A stretch of 64,000 nucleotides of DNA from Pseudomonas wadenswilerensis (GTDB lineage: Bacteria; Pseudomonadota; Gammaproteobacteria; Pseudomonadales; Pseudomonadaceae). Shown piece after piece: positions 35,519 through 46,100 of the stretch; position 1 is the first letter of the stretch, and each line of letters begins with the position of its first letter. The notes beneath the pieces were generated by a model. That model did not search any database. It saw only the letters and a program-made list of their open reading frames with translations, and was not told the DNA's origin. The stretch spans positions 186,001 to 250,000 of the forward strand of contig NZ_UIDD01000004.1 of NCBI RefSeq assembly GCF_900497695.1, read 5' to 3'. The translations under genes were made by a program, and so were the position numbers.

Positions 35519-36022
35519 ATGCGTGCTTTTCTATTGCTGTTTCTGATTTTTCCGGTGCTGGAGCTGTATGTGTTTTTCAAGGTCAGCACCGCGATCGGCT
35601 TCTTTCCGGCGCTGCTGCTGATCATCGCCGGCTCTGCCCTGGGTGTGCTGGTGGTGCGGGTGGCGGGTCTGGCCACCGCCCTGCGTGCCCGCGAGAGCCT
35701 GCAGCGTGGCGAATTGCCTGCCGAAGACATGTTCCACGGGCTGATGCTGGCGCTGGGTGGCGGCCTGCTGCTGTTGCCAGGTTTCATCAGTGACGTGATC
35801 GGTCTGGTCTGCCTGCTGCCGTTCACCCGCCGCCTGCTCGGGCGCAAGATGCGCGAGCGCGCCGAGGCCCAGGCCATGCGCCAGCGCGCCTTTGGCGATG
35901 ACCCGTTCATGGCGCGCCCAGGTCAGTCCAGCCGTGGCCATCAGCCAACGGTGATCGAAGGCGAAGTGGTCGGCCGTGAAGATCCTGCTCAGCCCAACCT
36001 GCGCAATCCTCGGGATCTGTAA
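35519..36022 (+). CDS. fxsA: FxsA family membrane protein
   Basis: 167-residue inner-membrane protein. In E. coli FxsA overproduction relieves phage T7 exclusion by the F plasmid; its native role is unclear. Family pattern: MRAFLLLFLIFPVLELYVF, a second helix pair about 28-50, and LGGGLLLLPGFISDVIGL, followed by a charged tail. AGAGGAA precedes ATG 35519. Placement directly before groESL is, as I recall, conserved in pseudomonads. Confidence 0.9.
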   Translation: MRAFLLLFLIFPVLELYVFFKVSTAIGFFPALLLIIAGSALGVLVVRVAGLATALRARESLQRGELPAEDMFHGLMLALGGGLLLLPGFISDVIGLVCLLPFTRRLLGRKMRERAEAQAMRQRAFGDDPFMARPGQSSRGHQPTVIEGEVVGREDPAQPNLRNPRDL

Positions 36023-36043
36023 AGGTTGCTTGTGCTGTGCCAG

Positions 36044-36066
36044 CGGCCCCTTTTGGGGCCGTTTTG
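36044..36066 (+). terminator. Rho-independent terminator after fxsA
   Basis: CGGCCCC, loop TTTT, GGGGCCG (36044-36061) then TTTTG. Confidence 0.75.
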
Positions 36067-36107
36067 CTGTACAGGGGGCTGATCGCTAAAAATTTTCATC
36101 AGCAAGC

Positions 36108-36136
36108 CTTGTAATTGCTCTTGGCGACCTCATGTA
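36108..36136 (+). promoter_or_regulatory. sigma-32 (RpoH) heat-shock promoter of groESL
   Basis: CTTGTAA (36108-36114), a 13-base spacer and CCTCATGTA (36128-36136) match the RpoH consensus CTTGAA / CCCCATnTA closely. It lies about 145 bases before groES, in a 257-base gap that holds no other gene. Confidence 0.8.
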
Positions 36137-36279
36137 TGGGTCACCGCAAGGTTTCTGGTGATTTGCACCAGACATTACATGTGTGGTCCGCCCCGCGGGC
36201 TACGAGCGGCCAAGCCGCAAGCATCAACCCGCCGGTGTCGATACCGGCCGATGAAAACCACAATTAGGAGAGATCGACA

Positions 36280-36573
36280 ATGAAGCTTCGTCCTCTGCAT
36301 GACCGCGTCGTTATCCGTCGCAGCGAAGAAGAATCGAAAACCGCTGGCGGTATCGTTCTGCCAGGTTCGGCCGCTGAAAAACCTAACCGTGGCGAAGTCG
36401 TCGCTGTAGGTACCGGTCGCATCCTGGACAACGGTGAAGTGCGTGCGCTGGCCGTGAAAGTGGGTGACAAGGTGGTTTTCGGCCCTTACTCGGGCAGCAA
36501 CACTGTGAAAGTTGACGGCGAAGACCTGCTGGTGATGGCTGAGAACGAAATTCTCGCTGTCATCGAAGGCTGA
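36280..36573 (+). CDS. groES: Co-chaperonin GroES
   Basis: 97-residue Hsp10 subunit that caps the GroEL ring. Starts [14 protein letters not shown]; the mobile loop ([19 protein letters not shown]) that contacts GroEL is intact. TTAGGAGAGATCG gives a strong ribosome site. Co-transcribed with groEL 47 bases downstream under the sigma-32 promoter. Confidence 0.98.
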   Translation: MKLRPLHDRVVIRRSEEESKTAGGIVLPGSAAEKPNRGEVVAVGTGRILDNGEVRALAVKVGDKVVFGPYSGSNTVKVDGEDLLVMAENEILAVIEG

Positions 36574-36614
36574 TTCCGCTGGTTTCCCGTTACTCCAAAG
36601 TATTCAAGGATTAA

Positions 36615-38273
<1,659 letters not shown>

Positions 38274-38293
38274 GCCAGCCTTACCCGTTCGAT

Positions 38294-38325
38294 AAAAAGC
38301 CCCGCCTAGTGCGGGGCTTTTTTTT
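38294..38325 (+). terminator. Rho-independent terminator after groEL
   Basis: AAAAAGCCCCGC pairs with GCGGGGCTTTTT over a five-base loop, followed by further T. The A/T flanks make it bidirectional, so it could also serve the PAP2 gene read from the other strand. Confidence 0.92.
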
Positions 38326-38353
38326 GCCTGAATTCTGGGGTTGCTGTGCAACC

Positions 38354-38414
38354 CATCGCCGGCAAGACCGGCTCCCACGGGGGGCTGTATGTGGGAGCTG
38401 GCTTGCCAGCGATG
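38354..38414. repeat. REP palindrome (GGGAGCTGGC type)
   Basis: CATCGCCGGCAAGACCGGCTC... (38354-38378) and an imperfect inverse at 38391-38414, between convergent groEL and PAP2 genes. Confidence 0.85.
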
Positions 38415-38435
38415 CAGTCACCGCACATTCCAGCC

Positions 38436-39170
38436 TTACGAGGTCGGCACGGTAACCGCAGCCTTGTGCTTCAGTTCAACCGGCCGGCGATACAACACCC
38501 AGTAGTAACAGCCCAGGCTGATCAACCAGCAAAACACCGCAGTCCACACGTTGTGCGAAAAGAAGTGCGCGCCCTGCAGCATGCGCCCTACCGAAAACAG
38601 CGTGCCCAGGCCAAAGGCGAACAACAGTGCCGCCTTTGCCAGGCGCGGGCGCCGGTCGCGCAGGACAAAGAACAGCGCAAACAGGGTAAAGCCAGTCGCC
38701 GCGTGGCCACCCGGCCAGCAGCGCCCGGGCTTGTCCGTCGCCGGGCGCGGGCTGAGCAGCTCGCTGTAGGTCTCCTTGCCGCCAAACTCGGTCAGGCTCC
38801 ACGGGCACTGCACCGCCGTCACTGCCTTGACCGGTGTGACAAAGCTGGTCGACAACCCCATGGCCAGCACCAGGCAGCCCAGTTCCCGACGCCAGCTGAA
38901 CAGCCGCGACCAGAAGAAACTCATCGCAAAGGCGACGATCGCCAGCAGACCCAGGACGATCACGGCCTGTTTCGCCCGGTCATGCAGGATGTCTTCGAGG
39001 AAGTAGCTGTGCCGGCCAATGAACTGCCCGGCCAGCGGGTCGAACGCCAGCTTGGCCAGGTCCATGTCCAGTGAGGTCAGCTCCAGCAGGATCAATATCA
39101 CCGCGGTGACGGCGGGGATGCCCAGGGCAATCCAGAAATTCAGCGGACGGGAGTAGGCAGGTAGCGACAT
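38436..39170 (-). CDS. PAP2-family membrane phosphatase, probable ColR target
   Basis: 244 residues, about six membrane helices. The C2 motif WPGGHAATGF and C3-like GRMLQGAHFFSHNVW are clear. In C3 the usual final Asp is His, and the C1 KX6RP motif is only partly recognisable (SPRP). Such proteins act on lipid phosphates at the periplasmic face, for example lipid A or undecaprenyl pyrophosphate. It is divergent from colR, with a perfect ColR-box-like sequence facing it (39249-39264). A role in LPS phosphate trimming is inference. Confidence 0.82.
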   Translation of the reverse strand: MSLPAYSRPLNFWIALGIPAVTAVILILLELTSLDMDLAKLAFDPLAGQFIGRHSYFLEDILHDRAKQAVIVLGLLAIVAFAMSFFWSRLFSWRRELGCLVLAMGLSTSFVTPVKAVTAVQCPWSLTEFGGKETYSELLSPRPATDKPGRCWPGGHAATGFTLFALFFVLRDRRPRLAKAALLFAFGLGTLFSVGRMLQGAHFFSHNVWTAVFCWLISLGCYYWVLYRRPVELKHKAAVTVPTS

Positions 39171-39248
39171 GGCAAGTCCAGGTGAATGGAGGGGACAATC
39201 CGACCGGCAATTCTCGGGCAGCCGCCATCACCTGTCCGTGAAGGCTCG

Positions 39249-39264
39249 GTGAAAAAAACGTTAA
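39249..39264 (-). promoter_or_regulatory. ColR-box-like site facing the PAP2 gene
   Basis: On the minus strand this reads TTAACGTTTTTTTCAC. It fits every position of the ColR consensus as I recall it for P. putida (YYNASNNYTTTTTCAC, S = C/G). It lies about 80 bases before the PAP2 start and about 95 bases before colR on the other strand. Confidence 0.65.
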
Positions 39265-39359
39265 CCTGCAATAAAGTCGCGCCGACCTAGCCGGGCGTCG
39301 CCGATGGCCTTAAGCTGCGCCTGCCAAGCAGGCAAAAGCGCCAGACGGGAGATACCCCA

Positions 39360-40043
39360 ATGCGAATTCTACTGGTTGAAGACAACCGCGATATCCTTGC
39401 CAACCTGGCCGACTACCTTGGCCTGAAGGGCTATACGGTGGACTGTGCCCAGGATGGTCTGTCCGGCCTGCACCTGGCGGCGACCGAACACTATGACCTG
39501 ATCGTGCTCGACATCATGCTGCCGGGCATCGACGGCTACACCCTGTGCAAGCGCCTGCGCGAAGATGCCCGTCGTGACACCCCGGTCATCATGCTCACCG
39601 CCCGTGACCAGCTGGATGATCGCCTGCAGGGCTTTCGCTCCGGCGCCGACGATTACTTGCTCAAGCCTTTTGCCCTGTCGGAACTGGCCGCGCGCATCGA
39701 AGCGGTGCTGCGCAGGGCCCAAGGCGGCGGCCGGCGTACCTTGCAGGTCAGCGACCTGGTGTATGACCTCGACACCCTGGAAGTCAGCCGCGAAGGGAAG
39801 CTGCTCAAGCTCAACCCGGTCGGCCTGAAGCTGCTGGCGGTGCTGATGCAGAAGAGCCCCCACGTGCTGCGCCGCGAAGTGCTCGAAGAGGCCCTGTGGG
39901 GTGATGATTGCCCGGACAGCGACAGCCTGCGCAGCCACGTTCACCAACTGCGCCAGGTGATCGACAAGCCGTTCGAAAAGCCCCTGCTGCATACCGTTCA
40001 CGGCGTGGGCTATCGTCTGGCCGAGGGCCGTGATGGAGTTTAG
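39360..40043 (+). CDS. colR: Response regulator ColR
   Basis: 227-residue OmpR/PhoB-type regulator. Receiver domain with acidic pair near the start (VEDN), phospho-acceptor Asp in IVLDIMLPGIDGY and Lys in LLKPFALSE; C-terminal winged helix with DSLRSHVHQLR and VHGVGYRLAE. ColR controls envelope genes, including LPS-modifying ones, in response to metals. colS starts within its last codons, so the pair is translationally coupled. Confidence 0.96.
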   Translation: MRILLVEDNRDILANLADYLGLKGYTVDCAQDGLSGLHLAATEHYDLIVLDIMLPGIDGYTLCKRLREDARRDTPVIMLTARDQLDDRLQGFRSGADDYLLKPFALSELAARIEAVLRRAQGGGRRTLQVSDLVYDLDTLEVSREGKLLKLNPVGLKLLAVLMQKSPHVLRREVLEEALWGDDCPDSDSLRSHVHQLRQVIDKPFEKPLLHTVHGVGYRLAEGRDGV

Positions 40044-41331
40044 ACAGAGCCTTGCCCAGCGGATCATCATTGCCTTTGCCCTGATGAGCGCGCTGGTGGC
40101 CGGGGCTTTCGCTTTCGGCATTGTCGCTACCGTCCACCTGGTTGAAGAACGGCTGATTTCCGCAGTGCTGGGCGGCGACCTCCAGCGTTTGCTGCGCATG
40201 GACAGCGTCGGCGACTGGAGCCACCGGCCGCGACCGGATCAACTGTTCTATTTCAGCGGCGGGCGCGATGACTTCGAGCTGCCCAAGGATCTGCGCCACC
40301 TCGACCGTGGCTTTCACGAAGTGTTTCGTGAAGATCTGTCCTACCACGCGATGGTTGAGATCGTCGATGGCCGGCACTATGTACTGCTGCAGGACCAGAG
40401 CGACTTCGAAGAACGCGAGCGCGTGCTGTTCGCGGTGGTGGTGGTCGGCTTCATCCTCAGCCTGGCACTGGCGGTGTTCCTCGGCTGGGTCCTGGCCCGG
40501 CGGGTGATGGCACCGGTGATCCGCCTGGCGCGCCAGGTACGTCACCGTGACCAGTTGCTCGGCCTGGCGCCACCGTTGGCACCTGATTACGCTGCGGACG
40601 AAGTCGGCCAGCTGGCGGTGGCGTTCGACGACACCCTGGGGCGTCTGCGTGATGCCCTGACCCGTGAGCGGCTGTTTACCAGCGATGTCAGCCATGAGCT
40701 ACGCACCCCGTTGATGGTGCTGGCCAGCTCCTGCGAGCTACTGCTGGTCAATCCCAACATTGACACCCGTGCGCGTTCTCAGGTCGAGCGCATCGCCCGC
40801 GCCACCGAAGAAATGCAGGAACTGGTGAAGACCTTCCTGATGCTCGCCCGCGCCCAGCGCGACGAAGGGGCCGTGGCGTCGCAGGCGAGCATGAAGGAAG
40901 TGGCGGACGACCTGATTGGCGTCTGGCGCGACACCATCGAGCAAAAGGGCCTGACCTTGCTGTACGACGTCAGGGCTGCAAGCGCGACCCTGTATAACGC
41001 CACGTTCCTCCAGGCAGTGATGGGCAACCTGTTGCGCAACGCCGCGCACTATACCGATCAGGGTTTTATCCGCCTGACCCTGGAGCCGGCCGGGTTCCTG
41101 GTCGAAGACAGTGGCGTCGGGATTCCTGAAGAGCAGCGCGAAGCCATGTTCCGGCCGTTCGTGCGCGGTGATGAGAGGCGTGGTGAAGGGCTGGGCCTGG
41201 GGCTGTCATTGGTGCAGCGGATCTGCGACGACCAGGGCTGGACGGTGAGCCTGACCGCCATGGTGCCCCACGGCTGCCGCTTTCATGTGGACCTGAGCCT
41301 GGCCCCGGATCGGACGGTCGAGGCGCAATAG
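40033..41331 (+). CDS. colS: Sensor histidine kinase ColS
   Basis: 432 residues from ATG 40033 (GTG 40030 is an alternative). Two membrane helices (about 10-32 and 131-153) flank a periplasmic loop of about 100 residues holding His35, Glu38, His95, Glu96, His105 and E126xxE129. I recall an ExxE motif and several of these residues as the iron/zinc-sensing set of P. putida ColS. HAMP follows, then HisKA with His221 (DVSHELRTPL) and HATPase (GLGLGLSLV). It overlaps colR. Confidence 0.95.
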   Translation: MEFRQSLAQRIIIAFALMSALVAGAFAFGIVATVHLVEERLISAVLGGDLQRLLRMDSVGDWSHRPRPDQLFYFSGGRDDFELPKDLRHLDRGFHEVFREDLSYHAMVEIVDGRHYVLLQDQSDFEERERVLFAVVVVGFILSLALAVFLGWVLARRVMAPVIRLARQVRHRDQLLGLAPPLAPDYAADEVGQLAVAFDDTLGRLRDALTRERLFTSDVSHELRTPLMVLASSCELLLVNPNIDTRARSQVERIARATEEMQELVKTFLMLARAQRDEGAVASQASMKEVADDLIGVWRDTIEQKGLTLLYDVRAASATLYNATFLQAVMGNLLRNAAHYTDQGFIRLTLEPAGFLVEDSGVGIPEEQREAMFRPFVRGDERRGEGLGLGLSLVQRICDDQGWTVSLTAMVPHGCRFHVDLSLAPDRTVEAQ

Positions 41332-41385
41332 GGCCATTGGCCAGCTGTGAAAGTTTGTAATTAATTGAAACCTTTGCCGCGCTAA

Positions 41386-41401
41386 CTCACAAATTTTTCA
41401 C
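41386..41401 (+). promoter_or_regulatory. ColR-box-like site upstream of the methyltransferase operon
   Basis: CTCACAAATTTTTCAC differs from the recalled ColR consensus at one position only. It lies about 65 bases before the methyltransferase start. This operon is a known ColR target in P. fluorescens and P. putida (methyltransferase/wapQ operon). Confidence 0.65.
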
Positions 41402-41467
41402 ACCCGCATGACCTGACGCCAACGCTTGCCTGCCTAAGGTGGGCGTATTGGAGTCAGGAGATGCACC

Positions 41468-42148
41468 ATGCGTAGCCCCATCAAGCTCGAGTTTTCGGAA
41501 AAGTACGACCAGCAGCACGCCAAGGAATACTTCCACAAGCACCAGGACGGTCTGGCACGCAGGATGTCCCACCAGCGTGACGAGCAAATGGCCCGTCGCG
41601 CCCTGGCGCTGGCTGGCGAACCCGGGCTGGTCCTCGACCTGCCGTGCGGCGCCGGGCGTTTCTGGCCCCTGCTAGCGGAAAAACCCAACCGGGTAATCAT
41701 CGGCGCCGACAACTCCGAAGCCATGCTCGAAACGGCACGTGCCTCGCAACCGGCCGAAGTGGTGGAACGGGTACGCACTTTGCAGACATCTGCGTTCGCC
41801 ATCGATTTACCGGATAACTCGGTCGACAGCATTTTTTGCATGCGCCTGATGCATCACATCGGCGAGGCCGCCCACCGCAAGACATTACTTTCGGAATTTC
41901 AACGAGTTACCCGCGACAGCGTGATCGTGTCGCTGTGGGTCGATGGCAATTTCAAAGCCTGGCGGCGCAAGAAGCTCGAACAGCGGCGTTACACCGAAAA
42001 GGGGCAGGGCAGTTACCAGAATCGCTTTGTGTTACCAGCTGCTACGGTTGAGGAAGAGTTCGAAGCCGCAGGATTCCGTATTCAGGAACGATTGGACTTC
42101 TTGCCGTTCTATGCCATGTGGCGAGTCTATCTATTGCGTAAGGGGTAA
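41468..42148 (+). CDS. Class I SAM-dependent methyltransferase of the ColR operon
   Basis: 226 residues, soluble. SAM-binding motif I VLDLPCGAGRFWPLL, then the acidic GADNSEAMLE and post-motif CMRLMHHIGEAAHR, as in Methyltransf_11/25 proteins. Corresponds by place and length to the ColR-controlled methyltransferase gene next to wapQ in P. fluorescens. The substrate is unknown; an LPS core sugar or lipid is plausible given the kinase behind it. CAGGAG precedes ATG 41468. Confidence 0.85.
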   Translation: MRSPIKLEFSEKYDQQHAKEYFHKHQDGLARRMSHQRDEQMARRALALAGEPGLVLDLPCGAGRFWPLLAEKPNRVIIGADNSEAMLETARASQPAEVVERVRTLQTSAFAIDLPDNSVDSIFCMRLMHHIGEAAHRKTLLSEFQRVTRDSVIVSLWVDGNFKAWRRKKLEQRRYTEKGQGSYQNRFVLPAATVEEEFEAAGFRIQERLDFLPFYAMWRVYLLRKG

Positions 42149-42155
42149 GCTGGGC

Positions 42156-42866
42156 ATGGGGTTTGAGCGCACAACAGCATCGACGAACAAGGATCAGTTC
42201 GATCATTTCTGGCACCAGCAGGGCGAATGGGTGGAAGAGCCCAATCAGCGCCGCGGCGGCGAGAGTGGTGTACAGCGACTGAGCGATGACACTGGCCATA
42301 CGTTCTACGCCAAGCGCCAGATCGGCCATATCTACCGCAGCCTGTTGCATCCCTTCGGCCGCCCTACCGTGCTGCGTGAGTACGATGCCTTGAACAGTTT
42401 CGAGCAGCTCGGCGTGCGGGTGCCGCATATTGTCTATTGCGGTGTTGACCGCGACACCGAGCATCAGTGGCGAGCCCTGCTGGTCAGCGAGGCACTGGAA
42501 GGTTTCGAGGATATCGACAGCTGGTTCGCCGACGGCGCCCGTGAACGTTACCACCCGGCGCTGCATGAGCGGGTTCTGCAGGACCTGGCGCAGAACCTGG
42601 CGCGGATGCACCGTGGCCACTGGCAACATGGTTGCCTGTACGGCAAGCATGTGTTCGTCAAGGTTATCGGCGAAGGCGCCGAAGCCAGGGCTGAGGTGGC
42701 GTTGCTCGACCTGGAGAAATGCCGCCGGCGTATCAGCTGCCAGCGCGCCGCCGCCAACGACCTTAAACAATTGCGCCGCCATTCGTCTTTCACTGACGCA
42801 GAGTGGCAAAAACTGCTCTATTTTTATCAGAGGGCGTTTGGCAGCGCAGTCAAAGGTTTAGAGTAA
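42156..42866 (+). CDS. inaA: InaA/WapQ-like LPS core kinase
   Basis: 236-residue member of the Kdo/WaaP/InaA small-molecule kinase family (protein-kinase-like fold). Features: AKRQIGHIYRSLLHPFGRPTVLREYDAL, typical of the lipopolysaccharide kinase N-lobe; a catalytic-loop-like HRGHWQHGCLYGKHVF; and LLDLEKCRRR, where Asp would bind metal. Expected to phosphorylate a sugar of the inner LPS core. ATG 42156 starts eight bases after the methyltransferase; the stop overlaps the next gene (TAATG). Confidence 0.85.
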   Translation: MGFERTTASTNKDQFDHFWHQQGEWVEEPNQRRGGESGVQRLSDDTGHTFYAKRQIGHIYRSLLHPFGRPTVLREYDALNSFEQLGVRVPHIVYCGVDRDTEHQWRALLVSEALEGFEDIDSWFADGARERYHPALHERVLQDLAQNLARMHRGHWQHGCLYGKHVFVKVIGEGAEARAEVALLDLEKCRRRISCQRAAANDLKQLRRHSSFTDAEWQKLLYFYQRAFGSAVKGLE

Positions 42867-43093
42867 TGAAACTAGAAATTGCTCGAGGTGTGTTTCTGTT
42901 GATTGCGCTGGGGGTGGCAACCGCCGCCGTGGCCGCGTGGGAGGAGCCGCGCCCGCAGATTTTCAGCAAGGTCGATGCGGGTGCGCAATGCCCGCTGCCA
43001 CGGGTAGTGAAACCCCAGGTCGATGCCAAACCTGACCACGATCTGCTGCTGTTGCTGTTCGGGCTGAGCCAGGGCGTACGCGCCAGCGGCTGA
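42866..43093 (+). CDS. Small secreted or membrane-anchored protein, third gene of the ColR operon
   Basis: 75 residues. N-terminal hydrophobic stretch of about 18 residues (GVFLLIALGVATAAVAAW) that is either a signal peptide cut near AVA-AW or an anchor; then a Pro/Lys-rich part with one Cys (AQCPLPRVVKP) and a second hydrophobic stretch DLLLLLFGL. The start ATG shares a base with the kinase stop, so it is translated as part of the operon. No family recognised. Confidence 0.7.
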   Translation: MKLEIARGVFLLIALGVATAAVAAWEEPRPQIFSKVDAGAQCPLPRVVKPQVDAKPDHDLLLLLFGLSQGVRASG

Positions 43094-43154
43094 ACCCTGA
43101 GGGAGCGGCGGTGCGACGATTCGACTTGCCCCGCGGTCGATCCCGAAGCGAAGG

Positions 43155-46100
43155 TTATTCAGGCAGCACCTCATCGCGGGTCAAGCCCGCATTCACCTGC
43201 GGCGCGTCGGCCTTGGCCAGCAGGGTGTAGATACAAGGCAGCACGAACAGGGTGAACAAGGTGCCCACCGACATGCCGGTGGCGATTACCGTGCCGATGT
43301 CGAAGCGGCTGACCGCACCGGCGCCGGTGGCGAGGATCAGCGGCACCATGCCAAACACCATCGCCGCAGTGGTCATCAATACCGGACGCAAACGGATGGC
43401 CGCCGCTTCTTCCACCGCTTCGCGGGCACTCAGGCCTCTTTGCTGGCGCAACTGGTTGGCGAACTCGACGATCAGGATGCCGTGCTTGCTGATCAGCCCG
43501 ATCAGGGTCACCAGCCCCACCTGGGTGTAGATGTTCATGCTCGATATGCCCAGGAACAGCGGAATCAACGCCCCGCAGATCGACAACGGTACCGTCACCA
43601 GGATCACCAGCGGGTCGCGGAAGCTTTCGAATTGGGCTGCCAGCACCAGAAAGATGATCGCCAGGGCCAGGCCGAAGGTTACCCACAGAGCACTGCCTTC
43701 CTGGACGAACTGGCGCGCCGCGCCGCCATAATCGAAACCGTAGCCCTCCGGCGCTTCTTCACGGGCGATGCTGCGCACGGTTTCCAGTGCTTCGCCCATG
43801 CTGACCATCGGGAAACCCTGGATGATCGCCGAGTTCAGTTGCTGGAACTGGTTGAGCTGACGCGGGCGGGCACGATCGCTGATGCTGATCAGGGTCGACA
43901 GCGGCAGCATCTGCCCTTGCTGGTTCTTCACGTAGTAGTTGTTCAGCCAGTCGGGATTGTCGCGGTAGGGCCGTTCGACCTGGGCAATGACCTTGTAGCT
44001 GCGCCCGTCGATGGTAAAACGGTTGATCTCCGCCTCACCGAGCAGGGTCGCCAGGGTGCCGCCAAGGGCGTCCATGGACACGCCCATCTGCGCGGCCTTG
44101 GCCCGGTCGATATCGACCACCACTTCCGGCTTGTCGAAGGCCAGGTCGATGTCGAGGAAGGCGAATTTACCGGACGCCTGGGCACGCGTCTTGACCCGCT
44201 CGGCCACCTCCAGCAGCGACGCGTAGTCGTTGGCCGTGTTGATCACGAAGGCAAATGGCAAGCCTTCGCCGGTGCCGGGCAGCGAGGGCAGGTTGAAGCC
44301 GAAGATCTGCAGGCCGCTGATGCCTTCAAGCTTGGCCTGTACCAGCGGTAGCAGCTCCATCTGGGTGCGCTCGCGCTCGTTCCACGGTTTGAGCAGGAAG
44401 CCGCCGATACCCGACTGCACACCGTTGAAGCCGTTGATCTGGAACGACGAGTAGTACTCGGGAAACGCCTTGAAGATCTTGAGGAACTCCTCGGTGTAGC
44501 TGTTCAGGTAGTCGAGGTTGGTCGGCTGCGGGGCGGTGGCCATCATGAAAATGATGCCCTGGTCTTCATCTGGCGCCAGTTCGTTCTTGGTGAACATCAG
44601 GAACACCGGAATCAGGCACAGCATGATCAGTGCGAACACCAGCACCACCGGCCGGGTGTTGAGGGTGCCGTGGAGGATTGTCTGGTAGCGCTGCTTGAGC
44701 CGCTCGAACAGTACATCCAGACGGTGGGCCAGGCCGGTGGGGTTCTGTTCGTGGCGCAAGAGCAGGGCGCACATCATCGGTGACAGGGTCAGGGCGACGA
44801 TCCCGGAGATCACCACGGCGCCTGCCAAGGTCAGGGCGAACTCCTTGAACAGCGCGCCCGTGAGCCCCTCCAGGAAGCCGATAGGGGCATAGACCGCCGC
44901 CAGCGTGATGGTCATCGATACCACCGGCATGGCGATCTCCCGCGCGCCTTCCAGGGCTGCGTCGTAGGGCGATTTACCTTCTTCGATATGCCGATGGATG
45001 TTTTCCACCACGACAATGGCGTCATCGACCACCAGGCCGATCGCCAGCACCATCGCCAACAGGGTCAGCAGATTCAGCGAGTAGCCCATCAACTGCATGA
45101 AGAACAGCACGCCGATCATCGACAGCGGGATGGTGATCACCGGGATCAGCACCGAGCGCAGGGCGCCGAGGAACAGGAAGACCACGACGATGACGATCAG
45201 CACCGCTTCGACCAGGGTTTTCACCACTTCGTCGATCGAGGCCTGGATGAACAGCGTGGCGTCGTAGGCGATCGAGGATTTCAGGTTTGGCGGCAACTGG
45301 CTCTCAAGCTCGGGCATGAGCTTGCGCACCTCCTTGATCACCTCCAGCGGGTTGGCCGCCGGGGTGGCCTTGATGCCGATGTACACCGATGGCGTGCCGT
45401 CGAAGGAGCTGACCGTGTCGTAGTTTTCCGCACCCATTTCGACCCGTGCCACATCACCCAGCAGCACCCGGCTGTCGCCACTGGTCTTGAGCGGGATGTT
45501 GGCAAAGGCTTCGGCGGTTTTCAGCTCGGTGGTGGCGTTGATGCTGGTGACGATGTACTCGCCCTTGAGTTCGCCGGCCGCGGAAAGGAAGTTGTAGCCG
45601 CGCACCGCCTGGGTCACGTCATTGGCGCTCAGGCCGTAGCCGGCCAGCTTGACCGGGTCGATCCACAGGCGCATGGCGAACAACTGGTTGCCGAGGATCT
45701 GCGCTTCGGCCATGCCCGGCAGGGTTGCAAGCTTGGGCTGGATCACCCGTGACAGGTAGTCGGTGATCTGCGGGTTGCTCAGTTCACTGCTGTAGAAACT
45801 GATGTACATCAGCGCCGAAGCGTCGGCGGCTTCCTTGCTCAGCACCGGGTCTTCGGCGTCCTGAGGCAGCTTGTTCTTGACCTCGTTGCCCTTGGCCAGC
45901 AGCTCGGTAAACAGCCGGTCGCTGTCCGAGCCGATGCGCGCGTAGATCGAAATCACCGAGAAGTTCTGCCGGCTCACCGAGGTCATGTAGTCGATGCCTT
46001 CGGCGCTGGCCAGGCTCTGTTGCAGTGGCTGGGTGATATAACCCTGGATGGTCTCGGCGTTGGCTCCGGGGTAAGCGGTGGTTACCGTGATCAGGGCATT

